Assembly: GCF_002197815.1 (NCBI RefSeq)
Contig: NZ_NIUB01000019.1
Location: 30,063-94,062, forward strand
Direction: 5' to 3'
DNA length: 64,000 bases
Source of the DNA: Pseudomonas oleovorans subsp. oleovorans
GTDB taxonomy: Bacteria > Pseudomonadota > Gammaproteobacteria > Pseudomonadales > Pseudomonadaceae
Positions 1-8,785 of this stretch are shown here, piece after piece. A model generated the notes under the pieces. The model worked only from the letters and a program-made list of their open reading frames with translations. It was not told the DNA's origin and made no database searches. Numbering within the stretch: the stretch's first letter is position 1; the number at the start of each line of letters is the position of its first letter. Position numbers and translations under genes: made by a program.

Positions 1-217
1 GAAACGGGTTCATGCCTCCATCGAGAAGATCAAGAAGCACAGCATTCTTCAGAAAATTCGCTCGAGTGAGGATCGCTTCGAGATTTCGCCGACGCTGAAG
101 CTCCTCTTCTCGGCAGAGGAAATACAAGCGCTGACGCACCTGTATCAGCGAATGGCTGCCGCAGAAACGCCAGCGCAGCTGGTTCAGACTGAAGCTGATG
201 AGGAGGCTGACCAATGA
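1..217 (+). CDS. jetB: JetB (DUF4194) C-terminal part of a Wadjet defence system, cut by the window edge
   Basis: Reading from base 2 gives about 71 residues ending in TGA at 215-217. The segment IEKIKKHSIL followed by FEISPTLKLLFSAEEI and ALTHLYQRM resembles the C-terminus of DUF4194/JetB, the small KleisinBound-type partner of the JetC SMC-like ATPase. The stop overlaps the jetC start (ATGA, 214-217), which indicates translational coupling. The N-terminus, and presumably jetA, lie upstream of the window. In known Wadjet systems JetA, JetB and JetC form the DNA-extruding core and JetD is the nuclease that cleaves closed circular DNA. The identification rests on this short tail plus the unmistakable jetCD neighbours. 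Confidence 0.8.
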   Translation, partial: KRVHASIEKIKKHSILQKIRSSEDRFEISPTLKLLFSAEEIQALTHLYQRMAAAETPAQLVQTEADEEADQ

Positions 218-3200
218 TCTCGGAACCCCAAACCGCCTCCTTGTTTGCCCGCGAGCAGTTCCGGATGACCCGCCTGCAGGTTTACAACTGGGGTACTTTC
301 TCCGGCCTGCACGACGTACCAATCAGCGAGCGAGGCTTTCTGTTTGTGGGTCGATCCGGCGCAGGGAAGTCGACGCTGCTCGATGCATTTTCGGCGTTGC
401 TGACGCCACCTCGCTGGATCGATTTCAACGCTGCTGCGCGTGAGGCAGACCGCAGTGGCCGAGACCGGAACCTCGTCACCTACATACGTGGTGCGTGGGC
501 TGAACAGAAGGATGGGGAGTCGGGAGAGATCGCAACGCGCTACCTGCGCGCGGGGACGACCTGGTCAGCCTTGGCGCTGACCTACCAGAATGCCTTGGGC
601 CAATCTGTGGCGTTGGTTCAGGTGTTCTGGCTGCGGGGCAATGCGAACGGCAGCACCGACGTCAAACGCCACTACCTTGTCATGGAGCGGGCCTTTGACC
701 TGCGCGAGCTCGAGGACTTCGGCCAATCCAACTTCGACATCCGTAAGCTCAAGCAGTCCTTCCCGGAGGCATTCGCCCGCGACGAATTTCGTCCCTATTG
801 CGAACGGTTCTGCCGTCTGCTCGGCATCGAGAGCGAAATGGCGCTACGTTTGCTGCACAAAACCCAATCCGCCAAAAACCTCGGCGACCTCAATACCTTC
901 CTGCGCGACTTCATGCTCGACAAGCCCGAGACCTTCGAGGTAGCGGATCGCTTGGTCAGTGAATTTGGCGAGCTCAATGCGGCCCACCAGTCAGTCGTCA
1001 CGGCCCGCGAGCAGGTTCAAACGCTCGCCCCAGCGCGGGACCAGCACCTGCGCAGGGACTCGCTGATGCTGCAGCGCAATGGCTTGGATGAGCTTCGGTT
1101 GGGCGTGGACGGCTACCGGGAGACCCGCCGCATTGATCTCCTCAAGGAGCACGTGGCATCCCTGGAGGTGCAAGCCAACGGCTCAGAAGGTGAAGTGGGG
1201 CGACGTCAAAGCACGCTGGATAACCACGCCGCAATCTTGCGCGATCTGGAGCGACAGCACCGTGAGGCAGGCGGTGATCAGATCGAGCAATGGGAAACCG
1301 AGAAATCGGGGCTGGAGGGCCAGCGCACGGATCGTTTGCGCAAACGCGCCCAGGCCGAAGATGCGTGCAAGAAGCTGGGCTGGAGTCTCCCGGATTCGCC
1401 TCAAGCCTTTGCGGAACTGTTGGGCAGCGCGCGGCAGGAGGTCGAAAACTGGGAGCAGCGCAGCAACGATAGCCGCGCCGAGCAGTTCCGCCTGGACAGA
1501 GAAAAGAAGGATGCCGAGACCGCGTTTTCGCAAGCATTGAAAGAGGTGCAGGCACTCCAGCGCCAGCCATCGAACATTCCGGCGGACATGCTGGAAATGC
1601 GTCGAAACATCGCCGCCGCCATCGGGATCTCGGAGTCGGCACTTCCCTTTGTTGGCGAACTCGTCGAGGTGAAGTCTGACGAGGTCGAATGGCAGGGGGC
1701 CATTGAGCGCGTACTGCACGGGTTTGCGCTCTCACTCCTGGTAGACGAGCGCCAGTATTCGGCATTGGCCAATCACATCAACACCACCCACCTTGGGCAG
1801 CGCTTGGTGTATTACCGGACTGGCCGCCCGGAGACGCGGCAGGCCAAGCCCATCGGGACCAATTCGCTCGTCCTCAAGCTGAACGTCAAGGAGGGGAGCT
1901 ACGCTGATTGGCTCCAGGCCGAGCTGCGGCAACGCTTCGATTACGCGTGCGTCGATTCCATTCAGTCGTTCAGGAGCGCAGATCGCGCCATTACCCGCGA
2001 GGGTCAGGTCAAGCACAGCAAAACTCGGCATGAGAAAGACGACCGCAGAAGTGTCGGCGACCGGCGAAACTGGGTGCTCGGATTTGATAACCGGGAGAAG
2101 CTAGGGCTCTTTCAAGCTCAGGCGCAGGAGCAGGCTGACGCGGTTGCGCGCCTCGCCGGGGAGATCGACAAACTCTCCGAGCAAGACAAGAATCGTGCGG
2201 CCCGAGCGATGCAGTGCCAGACTCTGGTGAATCTCCAGTGGCAAGAAATAGATCTGCTCCCATTGCTGGATCGCATCTCCACCATTGAGCGGCAAATCCG
2301 CGAAGCGCGCGAGGGGAACACCACCCTGCTGCAAATCAGTGAGCAGATCGAGAAGCAAAAGAAACTCGTCGATGATGCTGACAAAGATCTTCGGCAGGCA
2401 ACGCGTGCGCACGACTCGATTGTTGACCAGATCAAGACCAACACCCAGAAACTGGAATCCCTCCTGCAGGACGCGTCTATCGTTCCATTGACGTCCCATC
2501 AGGTTTCGGGTCTCGATGAGCGCTTCGCCAAGCAGTCAGATGCAGTCCGGCTCGACAACATCGACAAGGTGACAACTTCTGTAGAACGCGCACTCAATGC
2601 GGAGATCGAAGAGGTCAACCGTGGGATTGGTGCCTGCGAGAAGGAAATAGAAGCACGCTTTGCCGACTTCAAACGGCAATGGCCGATGGACGCGGGCGAC
2701 ATGGACACGAGCCTTGCCAGCGCGCCAGACTTCTTCGCCAAACTGGTTCGGCTGGAGACAGATGGGCTGCCCGCCTATGAGCAGCGATTCTTTGAATTGC
2801 TGCAGAACCAAAGTCACCAGAATCTGGCGGCGCTTTCCACCTACCTGAACGATGCGCGTAAGGCGATCCTGGAGCGGATGGATCTGGTCAACGACAGTCT
2901 TGGCCAGGTGCCCTTCAACCAGAGCGCCAATCAACGCACCTATCTCCACATCGACGCCAGTGACCGGCAGCTTGTCGACGTCAAGGAATTCAAGCGGGAG
3001 ATCCAGCAGGCACTGAGCCACGCATGGACGGAGGATCGCGAGTTTGCCGAGGCGCGGTTCCTGGCCTTGCGGCGACTTGTTGATCGACTTGCCAGTCAGG
3101 ACCCCGAGCAGAAACGCTGGCGTGAGACTGTGCTCGATGTTCGACAGCATGTTGAATTCATCGGGCGGGAGATCGACGAAAGCGGTGTCGAGGTCGAGAT

Positions 3201-3588
3201 CTACCGCAGCGGAGCAGGCAAGTCCGGCGGCCAACGGCAGAAGCTAGCCACCACGTGCTTGGCCGCAGCCCTGCGATATCAACTGGGCGGGAACGACCAC
3301 GGCGTGCCGATGTATGCCCCCGTCGTGCTGGATGAAGCCTTCGACAAGGCGGATAACGAGTTCACCGCGTTGGCGATGAACATCTTTACCAATTTCGGAT
3401 TCCAGATGGTGGTCGCTACGCCGCTAAAGTCGGTCATGACCCTTGAGCCATTCATCGGTGGCGCCTGCTTTGTGGATATCAGCGATCGGCGCGTCTCAGG
3501 CGTCCTGCTCATCGAGTACGACGGTGATCGTCAGCGGTTGAAGCTGCCAGAGCACGCACGAGAGGAGGCTAGCGTTGAAGCTTCCTGA
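214..3588 (+). CDS. jetC: JetC, SMC/MukB-like ATPase of Wadjet anti-plasmid system
   Basis: 1124 residues. The Walker A motif GRSGAGKST is at about residues 46-54, followed by an N-terminal ATPase half. Long charged, heptad-like coiled coils flank a hinge-like segment in the middle. The C-terminal half carries an ABC signature (SGGQRQKLATT, about residue 1002) and Walker B (VVLDEAFDKAD, about 1035). This architecture and length match JetC, which loads on DNA and extrudes loops so that small circles are recognised and cut by JetD. The gene starts within the jetB stop codon and ends 14 bases inside jetD, so the three genes form one coupled unit. No frameshift or missing ATPase motif was seen, so the protein looks functional. 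Confidence 0.92.
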   Translation: MISEPQTASLFAREQFRMTRLQVYNWGTFSGLHDVPISERGFLFVGRSGAGKSTLLDAFSALLTPPRWIDFNAAAREADRSGRDRNLVTYIRGAWAEQKDGESGEIATRYLRAGTTWSALALTYQNALGQSVALVQVFWLRGNANGSTDVKRHYLVMERAFDLRELEDFGQSNFDIRKLKQSFPEAFARDEFRPYCERFCRLLGIESEMALRLLHKTQSAKNLGDLNTFLRDFMLDKPETFEVADRLVSEFGELNAAHQSVVTAREQVQTLAPARDQHLRRDSLMLQRNGLDELRLGVDGYRETRRIDLLKEHVASLEVQANGSEGEVGRRQSTLDNHAAILRDLERQHREAGGDQIEQWETEKSGLEGQRTDRLRKRAQAEDACKKLGWSLPDSPQAFAELLGSARQEVENWEQRSNDSRAEQFRLDREKKDAETAFSQALKEVQALQRQPSNIPADMLEMRRNIAAAIGISESALPFVGELVEVKSDEVEWQGAIERVLHGFALSLLVDERQYSALANHINTTHLGQRLVYYRTGRPETRQAKPIGTNSLVLKLNVKEGSYADWLQAELRQRFDYACVDSIQSFRSADRAITREGQVKHSKTRHEKDDRRSVGDRRNWVLGFDNREKLGLFQAQAQEQADAVARLAGEIDKLSEQDKNRAARAMQCQTLVNLQWQEIDLLPLLDRISTIERQIREAREGNTTLLQISEQIEKQKKLVDDADKDLRQATRAHDSIVDQIKTNTQKLESLLQDASIVPLTSHQVSGLDERFAKQSDAVRLDNIDKVTTSVERALNAEIEEVNRGIGACEKEIEARFADFKRQWPMDAGDMDTSLASAPDFFAKLVRLETDGLPAYEQRFFELLQNQSHQNLAALSTYLNDARKAILERMDLVNDSLGQVPFNQSANQRTYLHIDASDRQLVDVKEFKREIQQALSHAWTEDREFAEARFLALRRLVDRLASQDPEQKRWRETVLDVRQHVEFIGREIDESGVEVEIYRSGAGKSGGQRQKLATTCLAAALRYQLGGNDHGVPMYAPVVLDEAFDKADNEFTALAMNIFTNFGFQMVVATPLKSVMTLEPFIGGACFVDISDRRVSGVLLIEYDGDRQRLKLPEHAREEASVEAS

Positions 3589-4738
3589 AGATGTTCGGCA
3601 GTTTCTTGCCCGTCGCTTTCAAAGCAAGCACCGCGAGTGGTTGGTCGGTGATCCGGGCGAGGGCCAATGGCCATTGGAAGTTCCCCTCGGCATACCGACG
3701 GAGCAGGCTGCGCTGAGGCAAGTCGACGGCGTTCGCGCTTGGGTGAGCGCATGGCAAGGCTGGCAAGGAGTCGGCACCCTGTCCTGGTGTGAGCGTCGGT
3801 GGAAAGCGCTTGGTGTCCAGCGACTGCCAGAGAAACTGGCGTTACGAGGCCCTGAAGATGTTGCCATGTGGATCGGTGCATCCGCACGGTGGGTTCGTTC
3901 CCTGTCTCGGTATCAGACGCTCACTGCTCGCTGGCCGGTGCTTGCACAGCAGTTGCCGAGATACTTTGATGTCCTCGCTGACTACAGCGATGCCGATTTC
4001 CGTCGACTGGCAGAGATGCTGGATTGGATCAGTCGCAATCCGAAATCGAATCTCTACCCACGACAAATTCCGGTTGCCGGTGCCGACAGCAAATGGCTGG
4101 ATTCTAGAAAGGGCATCATCTCTGACTTGATTGCAACGCTCCAGGGTGACCCAACAGGAGAGCGCGACTTCTTCTGGCGCTGCGGCTTGAGGGCACAGCC
4201 GCAGTTAATGCGCATGCGCGTTCTAGACCCGGATCTAAGGGCCCATTTTGGCGGTCTTGGCGATATCTCTGCGCCTTGTGATGAGGTCGCGAGAATTGGT
4301 ATACGACCAAAGAGTGTCTTCGTTGTTGAGAACCTTCAAACTGGCCTGGCCTTTGATGATCTGCCAGGGGCGGTTGTGATCATGCGACTGGGTTACGCGG
4401 TTGACGTTTTGGGACAGCTTCCATGGCTACAACAGGCGCAATGTATCTACTGGGGTGACATTGATACGCACGGCTTTGCCATTCTTAATCGAGCCAGAAC
4501 ATACATCCCAAGCCTGAAGTCTGTGCTTATGGACGAGTTTACGCTGATGAGTCATCGCGATTTATGGGTCGAAGAGAAAGACCAGCACTCTTCCACAGAG
4601 CTCCCACTACTCACCAATACCGAACAAAAGCTCTACCAGTCGATTAAAGGAAATGTCTGGGACCAACAAGTCCGCCTCGAGCAGGAGCGGATACGCTGGG
4701 ATGTGGCGTGGAATGCCATACAGGCAAGTATTCGATGA
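3575..4738 (+). CDS. jetD: JetD, TOPRIM-type nuclease of Wadjet system (DUF3322/DUF2220)
   Basis: 387 residues. The start chosen is TTG at 3575, because an AGGAGG Shine-Dalgarno (3563-3568) sits 6 bases before it and the following codons match the family N-terminus. It overlaps the end of jetC. The C-terminal half shows TOPRIM-like acidic motifs: VVENLQTG near residue 249 (conserved Glu) and YWGDIDTHGF near residue 292 (the DxD pair). JetD is the subunit that cleaves circular plasmid DNA held by JetABC. The 3' third of the gene looks more AT-rich than the core genes downstream, consistent with acquisition by transfer (impression, not calculated). Confidence 0.9.
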   Translation: MKLPEDVRQFLARRFQSKHREWLVGDPGEGQWPLEVPLGIPTEQAALRQVDGVRAWVSAWQGWQGVGTLSWCERRWKALGVQRLPEKLALRGPEDVAMWIGASARWVRSLSRYQTLTARWPVLAQQLPRYFDVLADYSDADFRRLAEMLDWISRNPKSNLYPRQIPVAGADSKWLDSRKGIISDLIATLQGDPTGERDFFWRCGLRAQPQLMRMRVLDPDLRAHFGGLGDISAPCDEVARIGIRPKSVFVVENLQTGLAFDDLPGAVVIMRLGYAVDVLGQLPWLQQAQCIYWGDIDTHGFAILNRARTYIPSLKSVLMDEFTLMSHRDLWVEEKDQHSSTELPLLTNTEQKLYQSIKGNVWDQQVRLEQERIRWDVAWNAIQASIR

Positions 4739-4760
4739 TCCAGGATCAGGGAAGTCAGTC

Positions 4761-5070
4761 GTGAGTGGAAATCGATGGGACCAGCCGGGTGTGCCCCACA
4801 AGGGATGGCACTGCGTTGACGTGGTCGATCTGAGGGCCGACGGCGAGTCAGCAGACGAGACCGACTAAGCGACCTGCCAAATGTGCGGCAACGAGAAGAT
4901 CCGCTACGTCCACATCATGGAGCATCCCGATCTGGACGAGAGCTTCGACGTCGGGTGCGTCTGCGCCGAGAAGATGAGCGGCGACTACGAAGGGCCGAAA
5001 CGGCGTGAAGCCAAGTTGCGCAACCGAGCAGCACGCCGAACCCGATGGCTGCAGTGCAAGTGGCGGATGT
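4761..5070 (+). pseudogene. Conserved zinc-ribbon-like hypothetical gene, broken by an in-frame TAA and 3' truncated
   Basis: From GTG 4761 one frame reads VSGNRWDQPGVPHKGWHCV and continues to TAA at 4866-4868. The same frame then continues without further stops through ATCQMCGNEKIRYVHIMEH and VGCVCAEKMSGDY to about 5070. The two halves look like one protein with paired Cys motifs (CxxC, then CxC). I recall a widespread hypothetical family of this shape in proteobacteria, usually with a Tyr at the stop position, so a single-base Tyr-to-stop change is inferred. The C-terminus is replaced by IS21 istB sequence. It lies directly downstream of jetD but probably has no role in that system. Confidence 0.65.
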
Positions 5071-5076
5071 CCGCAG

Positions 5077-5376
5077 CAGGCGCAGATAGCGCACGCGGTA
5101 GCCGGCCCGGCAGGCCTGGTGGGCCAGGGTACAGGCCAGCCAGGTTTTACCGACACCGGTGGGGCCGCCGATGATCAGGTTGAGACCGTCGCGCAGCCAC
5201 TGGCCACTGCTCAGTTGCAGGATCAGCGCCTTATCCAGCCCGCGCGGGCTGCGGTAGTCGATGTCTTCGATGCAGGCGTTGTGCTTGAGCCGGGCCTGGC
5301 GCAGGCGGCTACTCAGGCGCTTGTCGTCGCGGTCGGTCAGCTCGCGGTCGACCAGCAGGCCAACGAGCCTTTCGTG
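5077..5376 (-). mobile_element. IS21-family istB fragment (internal piece of the transposition helper ATPase)
   Basis: On the minus strand, residues GLLVDRELTDRDDKRLSSRL, ACIEDIDYRSPRGLDKALIL and GGPTGVGKTWLACTLAHQAC run continuously and match IstB, with an intact Walker A (GPTGVGKT). About 100 residues of the roughly 250-residue protein remain. The N-terminal and C-terminal ends and istA are absent, and no IS ends were recognised. It is fused on one side to the 3' end of the zinc-ribbon pseudogene and on the other to a LysR gene fragment, so it is a deletion scar rather than an active element. Confidence 0.85.
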
Positions 5377-5804
5377 CTCGCCTGCCGGCGCGATCATCCC
5401 CTGGCCAAACGCTCGGAGGCGGCCTGGCGCGAGCTCAGCGACTATCGCCTGATTGGCGTCGGCCGTCTCAGTGGCAACCGCGTGCTGCTCGATCACGGCC
5501 TGGCCCATCTCGACTGGCGCCCGAGCTGGTTCTACGAGGTGCAGCACCTGTCGACCTCACTCGGCATGGTCGAGGCCGGCCTGGGCATCGCCGCCCTGCC
5601 CAGCCTGGCGATGCCGGCCGAGGATCACCCGATTCTGGTCAGCCGGCCGCTGGTCGCCCGGTAATCAGCCGTACCCTGGGCCTGGTACGCCGCCGTGGCT
5701 CTTCGCTGTCGCCGGCAGCCGAACAGTTCGTCGAAACCCTGCTGCGGCAATGGCCGAGCTACACCTCCATTGGCACCAGTAACACCGCCGAACTCGACAG
5801 CTGA
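5371..5804 (+). pseudogene. LysR-family regulator remnant: effector domain only, plus a one-base frameshift
   Basis: The frame from 5371 reads FVLACRRDHPLAKRSEAAW and LGMVEAGLGIAALPSLAMP, typical of the second half of a LysR effector-binding domain. The helix-turn-helix half is missing, cut off at the istB junction. The frame hits TAA at 5662-5664. If one C is restored in the CCC run just before 5660, translation continues as PVISRTLGLVRRRGSSLSPA and on to TGA at 5802-5804, a normal LysR C-terminus. The gene is therefore dead twice over. The regulated target cannot be deduced. Confidence 0.8.
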
Positions 5805-5933
5805 GTCATTGCTCGGGCCACCGTCGCACTCGCCGCCGGTCCGACGCGCTTTCATCCGCAACCAGCGAGCAAGACAGACCGGCGAAAACCCGGATAATGG
5901 CGGCCATTTTGTTTCGCTCGCTGGTACTGCCCC

Positions 5934-8132
5934 ATGGAAATCAAGGTCAACTTTCTCGACAACCTTCGCCTCGAAGCCAAGTTCGATGACTTCACGGTGA
6001 TCGCCGATCAGCCGATCCGTTACAAGGGCGATGGCTCGGCGCCGGGGCCGTTCGACTATTTCCTGGCCTCCTCGGCGCTGTGCGCGGCGTACTTCGTCAA
6101 GCTGTACTGTCAGACGCGCGACATTCCCACCGAGAACATTCGCCTGTCGCAGAACAACATCGTCGACCCGGAGAACCGCTACGCGCAGATCTTCAAGATC
6201 CAGGTCGAGCTGCCGGCGGACATCTCCGAGAAGGATCGCCTGGGCATCCTGCGCTCCATCGACCGCTGCACGGTGAAGAAGGTGGTGCAGCAAGGCCCCG
6301 AGTTCATCATCGAGGAAGTGGAAAACCTCGACGCCGATGCCCAGGCGCTGCTGATGCCGGTGAGTGACACCACCACCTACATCCCGGGCAAGGATCTGCC
6401 GCTGGAGCAGACCATCGCCAACATGTCGGACATCCTCGCGGATCTCGGGATGAAGATCGAGATCGCTTCCTGGCGCAACATCGTGCCCAACGTCTGGTCG
6501 CTGCATATCCGCGACGCGCAGTCGAACCTGTGCTTCACCAACGGCAAGGGTTCGACCAAGGAAAGCGCCCTGGCCTCGGCCCTGGGCGAGTTCATCGAGC
6601 GGCTGAACTGCAACTTCTTCTACAACGACCAGTTCTGGGGCGAGGACATCGCCGCTGCCGAATTCGTCCACTACCCCAACGAGCGCTGGTTCAAGCCGGG
6701 GCCGAAGGATGCGCTGCCCAAGGAAATCCTCGACGAGCACTGCCTGGCCATCTACAACCCGGATGGCGAACTGCGCGGCTCGCACCTGTTCGACACCAAC
6801 TCGGGCAACACCGCACGCGGCATCTGCTCGCTGCCCTTTGTGCGCCAGAGCGATGGCGAGACGGTGTATTTCCCGTCCAACCTGATCGAAAACCTGTACC
6901 TGTCCAACGGCATGAGCGCTGGCAACACCCTGGCCGAGGCGCAGGTGCAGTGCCTGTCGGAGATATTCGAGCGGGCGGTGAAACGCGAGATTCTGGAGAA
7001 CGAGCTGTGCCTGCCGGACGTGCCGCAAGAAGTGCTGGCCAAGTACCCGGGCATCGTCGCCGGTATCCAGGGCCTGGAGGAACAAGGCTTCCCGGTGTTG
7101 GTCAAGGATGCATCGCTCGGCGGTGAATTTCCGGTTATGTGCGTGACCCTGATGAACCCGCGCACCGGCGGCGTATTCGCCTCCTTCGGCGCGCACCCGA
7201 GCCTGGAAGTGGCGCTGGAGCGCAGCCTCACCGAACTGCTGCAGGGGCGCAGCTTCGAAGGCCTCAACGACCTGCCGCAGCCGACCTTCGACAGTCTGGC
7301 GCTGACCGAGCCGAACAATTTCGTCGAGCACTTCATCGACTCCAGCGGCGTGGTGTCCTGGCGCTTCTTCGGCGCCACACCGGACTTCGAATTCGTCGAG
7401 TGGGACTTCTCCGGTGAAGGTGCCGACTCCAACGAGCAGGAAGCCGCCACTCTGTTCGGCATCCTCGAGGACATGGGCAAGGAGGTCTACGTAGCCACCT
7501 ATGACGACCTCGGCGCCAACGCCTGCCGCATCCTGGTGCCCGGCTACTCGGAGATCTACCCAGTCGAGGACCTGATCTGGGACAACACCAACAAGGCGCT
7601 GCTGTTCCGCAAGGACATCCTCAACCTGCACGCCCTGAGCGACCGCGAGCTCAAGTCGCTGCTGCGCAACCTCAACAACACCGAAGTCGACGACTACACC
7701 GACATCACCACGCTGATCGGCGTGGAGTTCGACGACAACACGGTGTGGGGCCAGCTGACCATTCTCGAGCTGAAGCTGCTGATCAACCTGGCGCTGAAGA
7801 AATACGACGACGCCAAGGAGTTGGTCGAGGCCTTCCTGCAGTACAACGACAACACCGTCGAGCGCGGCCTGTTCTACCAGGCAGTCAACGCCGTGCTGGA
7901 GATCCAGCTGGACGACGAGCTGGAGCTGGCCAACTACGAGCACAACCTGCGGCGCATGTTCGGCAGCGAGCGCATGGACGCGGTGATCGGCTCGGTGGAC
8001 GGCAGCGTGCGCTTCCATGGCCTGACCCCGACCAGCATGAAACTGGAAGGGCTGGACAAGCACCTGCGCCTAATCGACAGCTACAAGAAACTGCACGCTG
8101 CGCGCGCCAAAGCAGCCGGGCTGGCCGGTTGA
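5934..8132 (+). CDS. OsmC-domain/YcaO-domain fusion protein
   Basis: 732 residues. Residues 1 to about 140 (MEIKVNFLDNLRLEAKFDDF onward, with the SSALCAAYFVKLYC helix) form an OsmC/Ohr-like domain. About 170-560 is a YcaO domain with its ATP-binding helices, for example KESALASALGEFIERLNC near residue 208 and CLSEIFERAVKRE near 340. The last 130 residues look helical and repeat-like. YcaO enzymes use ATP to activate amide backbones. Stand-alone E. coli YcaO is implicated in RimO-dependent methylthiolation of ribosomal protein S12, and this longer fusion is the usual pseudomonad form. No azole- or thioamide-type precursor peptide is nearby, so a RiPP role is unlikely. The next gene starts two bases after its stop. 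Confidence 0.88.
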   Translation: MEIKVNFLDNLRLEAKFDDFTVIADQPIRYKGDGSAPGPFDYFLASSALCAAYFVKLYCQTRDIPTENIRLSQNNIVDPENRYAQIFKIQVELPADISEKDRLGILRSIDRCTVKKVVQQGPEFIIEEVENLDADAQALLMPVSDTTTYIPGKDLPLEQTIANMSDILADLGMKIEIASWRNIVPNVWSLHIRDAQSNLCFTNGKGSTKESALASALGEFIERLNCNFFYNDQFWGEDIAAAEFVHYPNERWFKPGPKDALPKEILDEHCLAIYNPDGELRGSHLFDTNSGNTARGICSLPFVRQSDGETVYFPSNLIENLYLSNGMSAGNTLAEAQVQCLSEIFERAVKREILENELCLPDVPQEVLAKYPGIVAGIQGLEEQGFPVLVKDASLGGEFPVMCVTLMNPRTGGVFASFGAHPSLEVALERSLTELLQGRSFEGLNDLPQPTFDSLALTEPNNFVEHFIDSSGVVSWRFFGATPDFEFVEWDFSGEGADSNEQEAATLFGILEDMGKEVYVATYDDLGANACRILVPGYSEIYPVEDLIWDNTNKALLFRKDILNLHALSDRELKSLLRNLNNTEVDDYTDITTLIGVEFDDNTVWGQLTILELKLLINLALKKYDDAKELVEAFLQYNDNTVERGLFYQAVNAVLEIQLDDELELANYEHNLRRMFGSERMDAVIGSVDGSVRFHGLTPTSMKLEGLDKHLRLIDSYKKLHAARAKAAGLAG

Positions 8133-8134
8133 AC

Positions 8135-8728
8135 ATGGTCAGCGAGCGCCCAGCCCACAGGGTCGCAGCGCTGATGCTGGCGGCCGGCTACAGCCGCCGC
8201 TTCGGCGCCGACAAGCGGCGTGCAACACTGGCAGACGGTCGCTCGCTACTGGCGGCCAGCCTGGCGCTACCCTGTTCGATGCTCGAAGAAGTCTGGCTGG
8301 TGTTGCGCCCGGACGAGTCCATCACGGAGCTGGGATTACCCGCCAACATCAAGCTCGTCCAGCATCCGCTAACGGCCCAGGGCATGGGCCACAGCCTGGC
8401 GGCAGGTGCCGAGCGACTACTGGCCGAATCGCGCGCTGACGCGGTGGCGATCTTTCTCGCCGATATGCCTGCGATTCGCCGTGACAGCCTGGAAACCCTG
8501 TTCGCTCACGCCAGCGCGAACGCCATCGTGCTGCCCAGCTATCAGGGCAAGCGCGGCCATCCGGTGCTGTTCGGCCGCGCTTTCTGGCCGCAGCTCGCGA
8601 CGCTGAGCGGCGATGCTGGCGCCAAGCCGGTGCTGCAGCAACATCCCGAGGCTGTGCGCATCGTCGAGCTGAACGATCCTGGCGTACTGCAGGACATCGA
8701 CACCCCGGCAGACCTGTCTCAGTTCTAG
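8135..8728 (+). CDS. MobA-like NTP transferase (MocA/molybdenum-cofactor nucleotidyltransferase type)
   Basis: 197 residues from ATG 8135, two bases after the YcaO stop. The N-terminus ALMLAAGYSRRFGADKR is the nucleotide-binding LAAGxSxRxG loop of the GT-A-like nucleotidyltransferases. FLADMPAIRRD carries the metal-binding Asp, and GKRGHPVLFG and DIDTPADL match the MocA/MobA-like family. Such enzymes transfer CMP or GMP to molybdopterin, but many family members next to other genes have unknown substrates. It is probably co-transcribed with the OsmC-YcaO gene. No molybdoenzyme gene is nearby to fix its role. The gene is followed by a palindromic repeat. Confidence 0.82.
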   Translation: MVSERPAHRVAALMLAAGYSRRFGADKRRATLADGRSLLAASLALPCSMLEEVWLVLRPDESITELGLPANIKLVQHPLTAQGMGHSLAAGAERLLAESRADAVAIFLADMPAIRRDSLETLFAHASANAIVLPSYQGKRGHPVLFGRAFWPQLATLSGDAGAKPVLQQHPEAVRIVELNDPGVLQDIDTPADLSQF

Positions 8729-8732
8729 GCTC

Positions 8733-8785
8733 GTAGGGCGGGTGCAACCCGCCACAACGCAGGCGGCGGGTTTCACCCGCCCTAC
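8733..8785. repeat. Palindromic repeat, family A copy 1
   Basis: Two inverted halves: GTAGGGCGGGTGCAACCCG... and ...CGGGTTTCACCCGCCCTAC. They sit between the converging MobA-like and LysR genes. The TAG read on the minus strand from its last bases (8782-8784) is the stop codon of the LysR gene. It probably folds as a long hairpin and may act as a bidirectional terminator. Confidence 0.9.

Noticed and set aside
5625..8063. Long open frame on the minus strand opposite the OsmC-YcaO gene
   Set aside because: It is a mirror frame of a high-GC gene. Its residues are low-complexity Val/Leu/Gln/His and match no family, whereas the plus strand is clearly coding.
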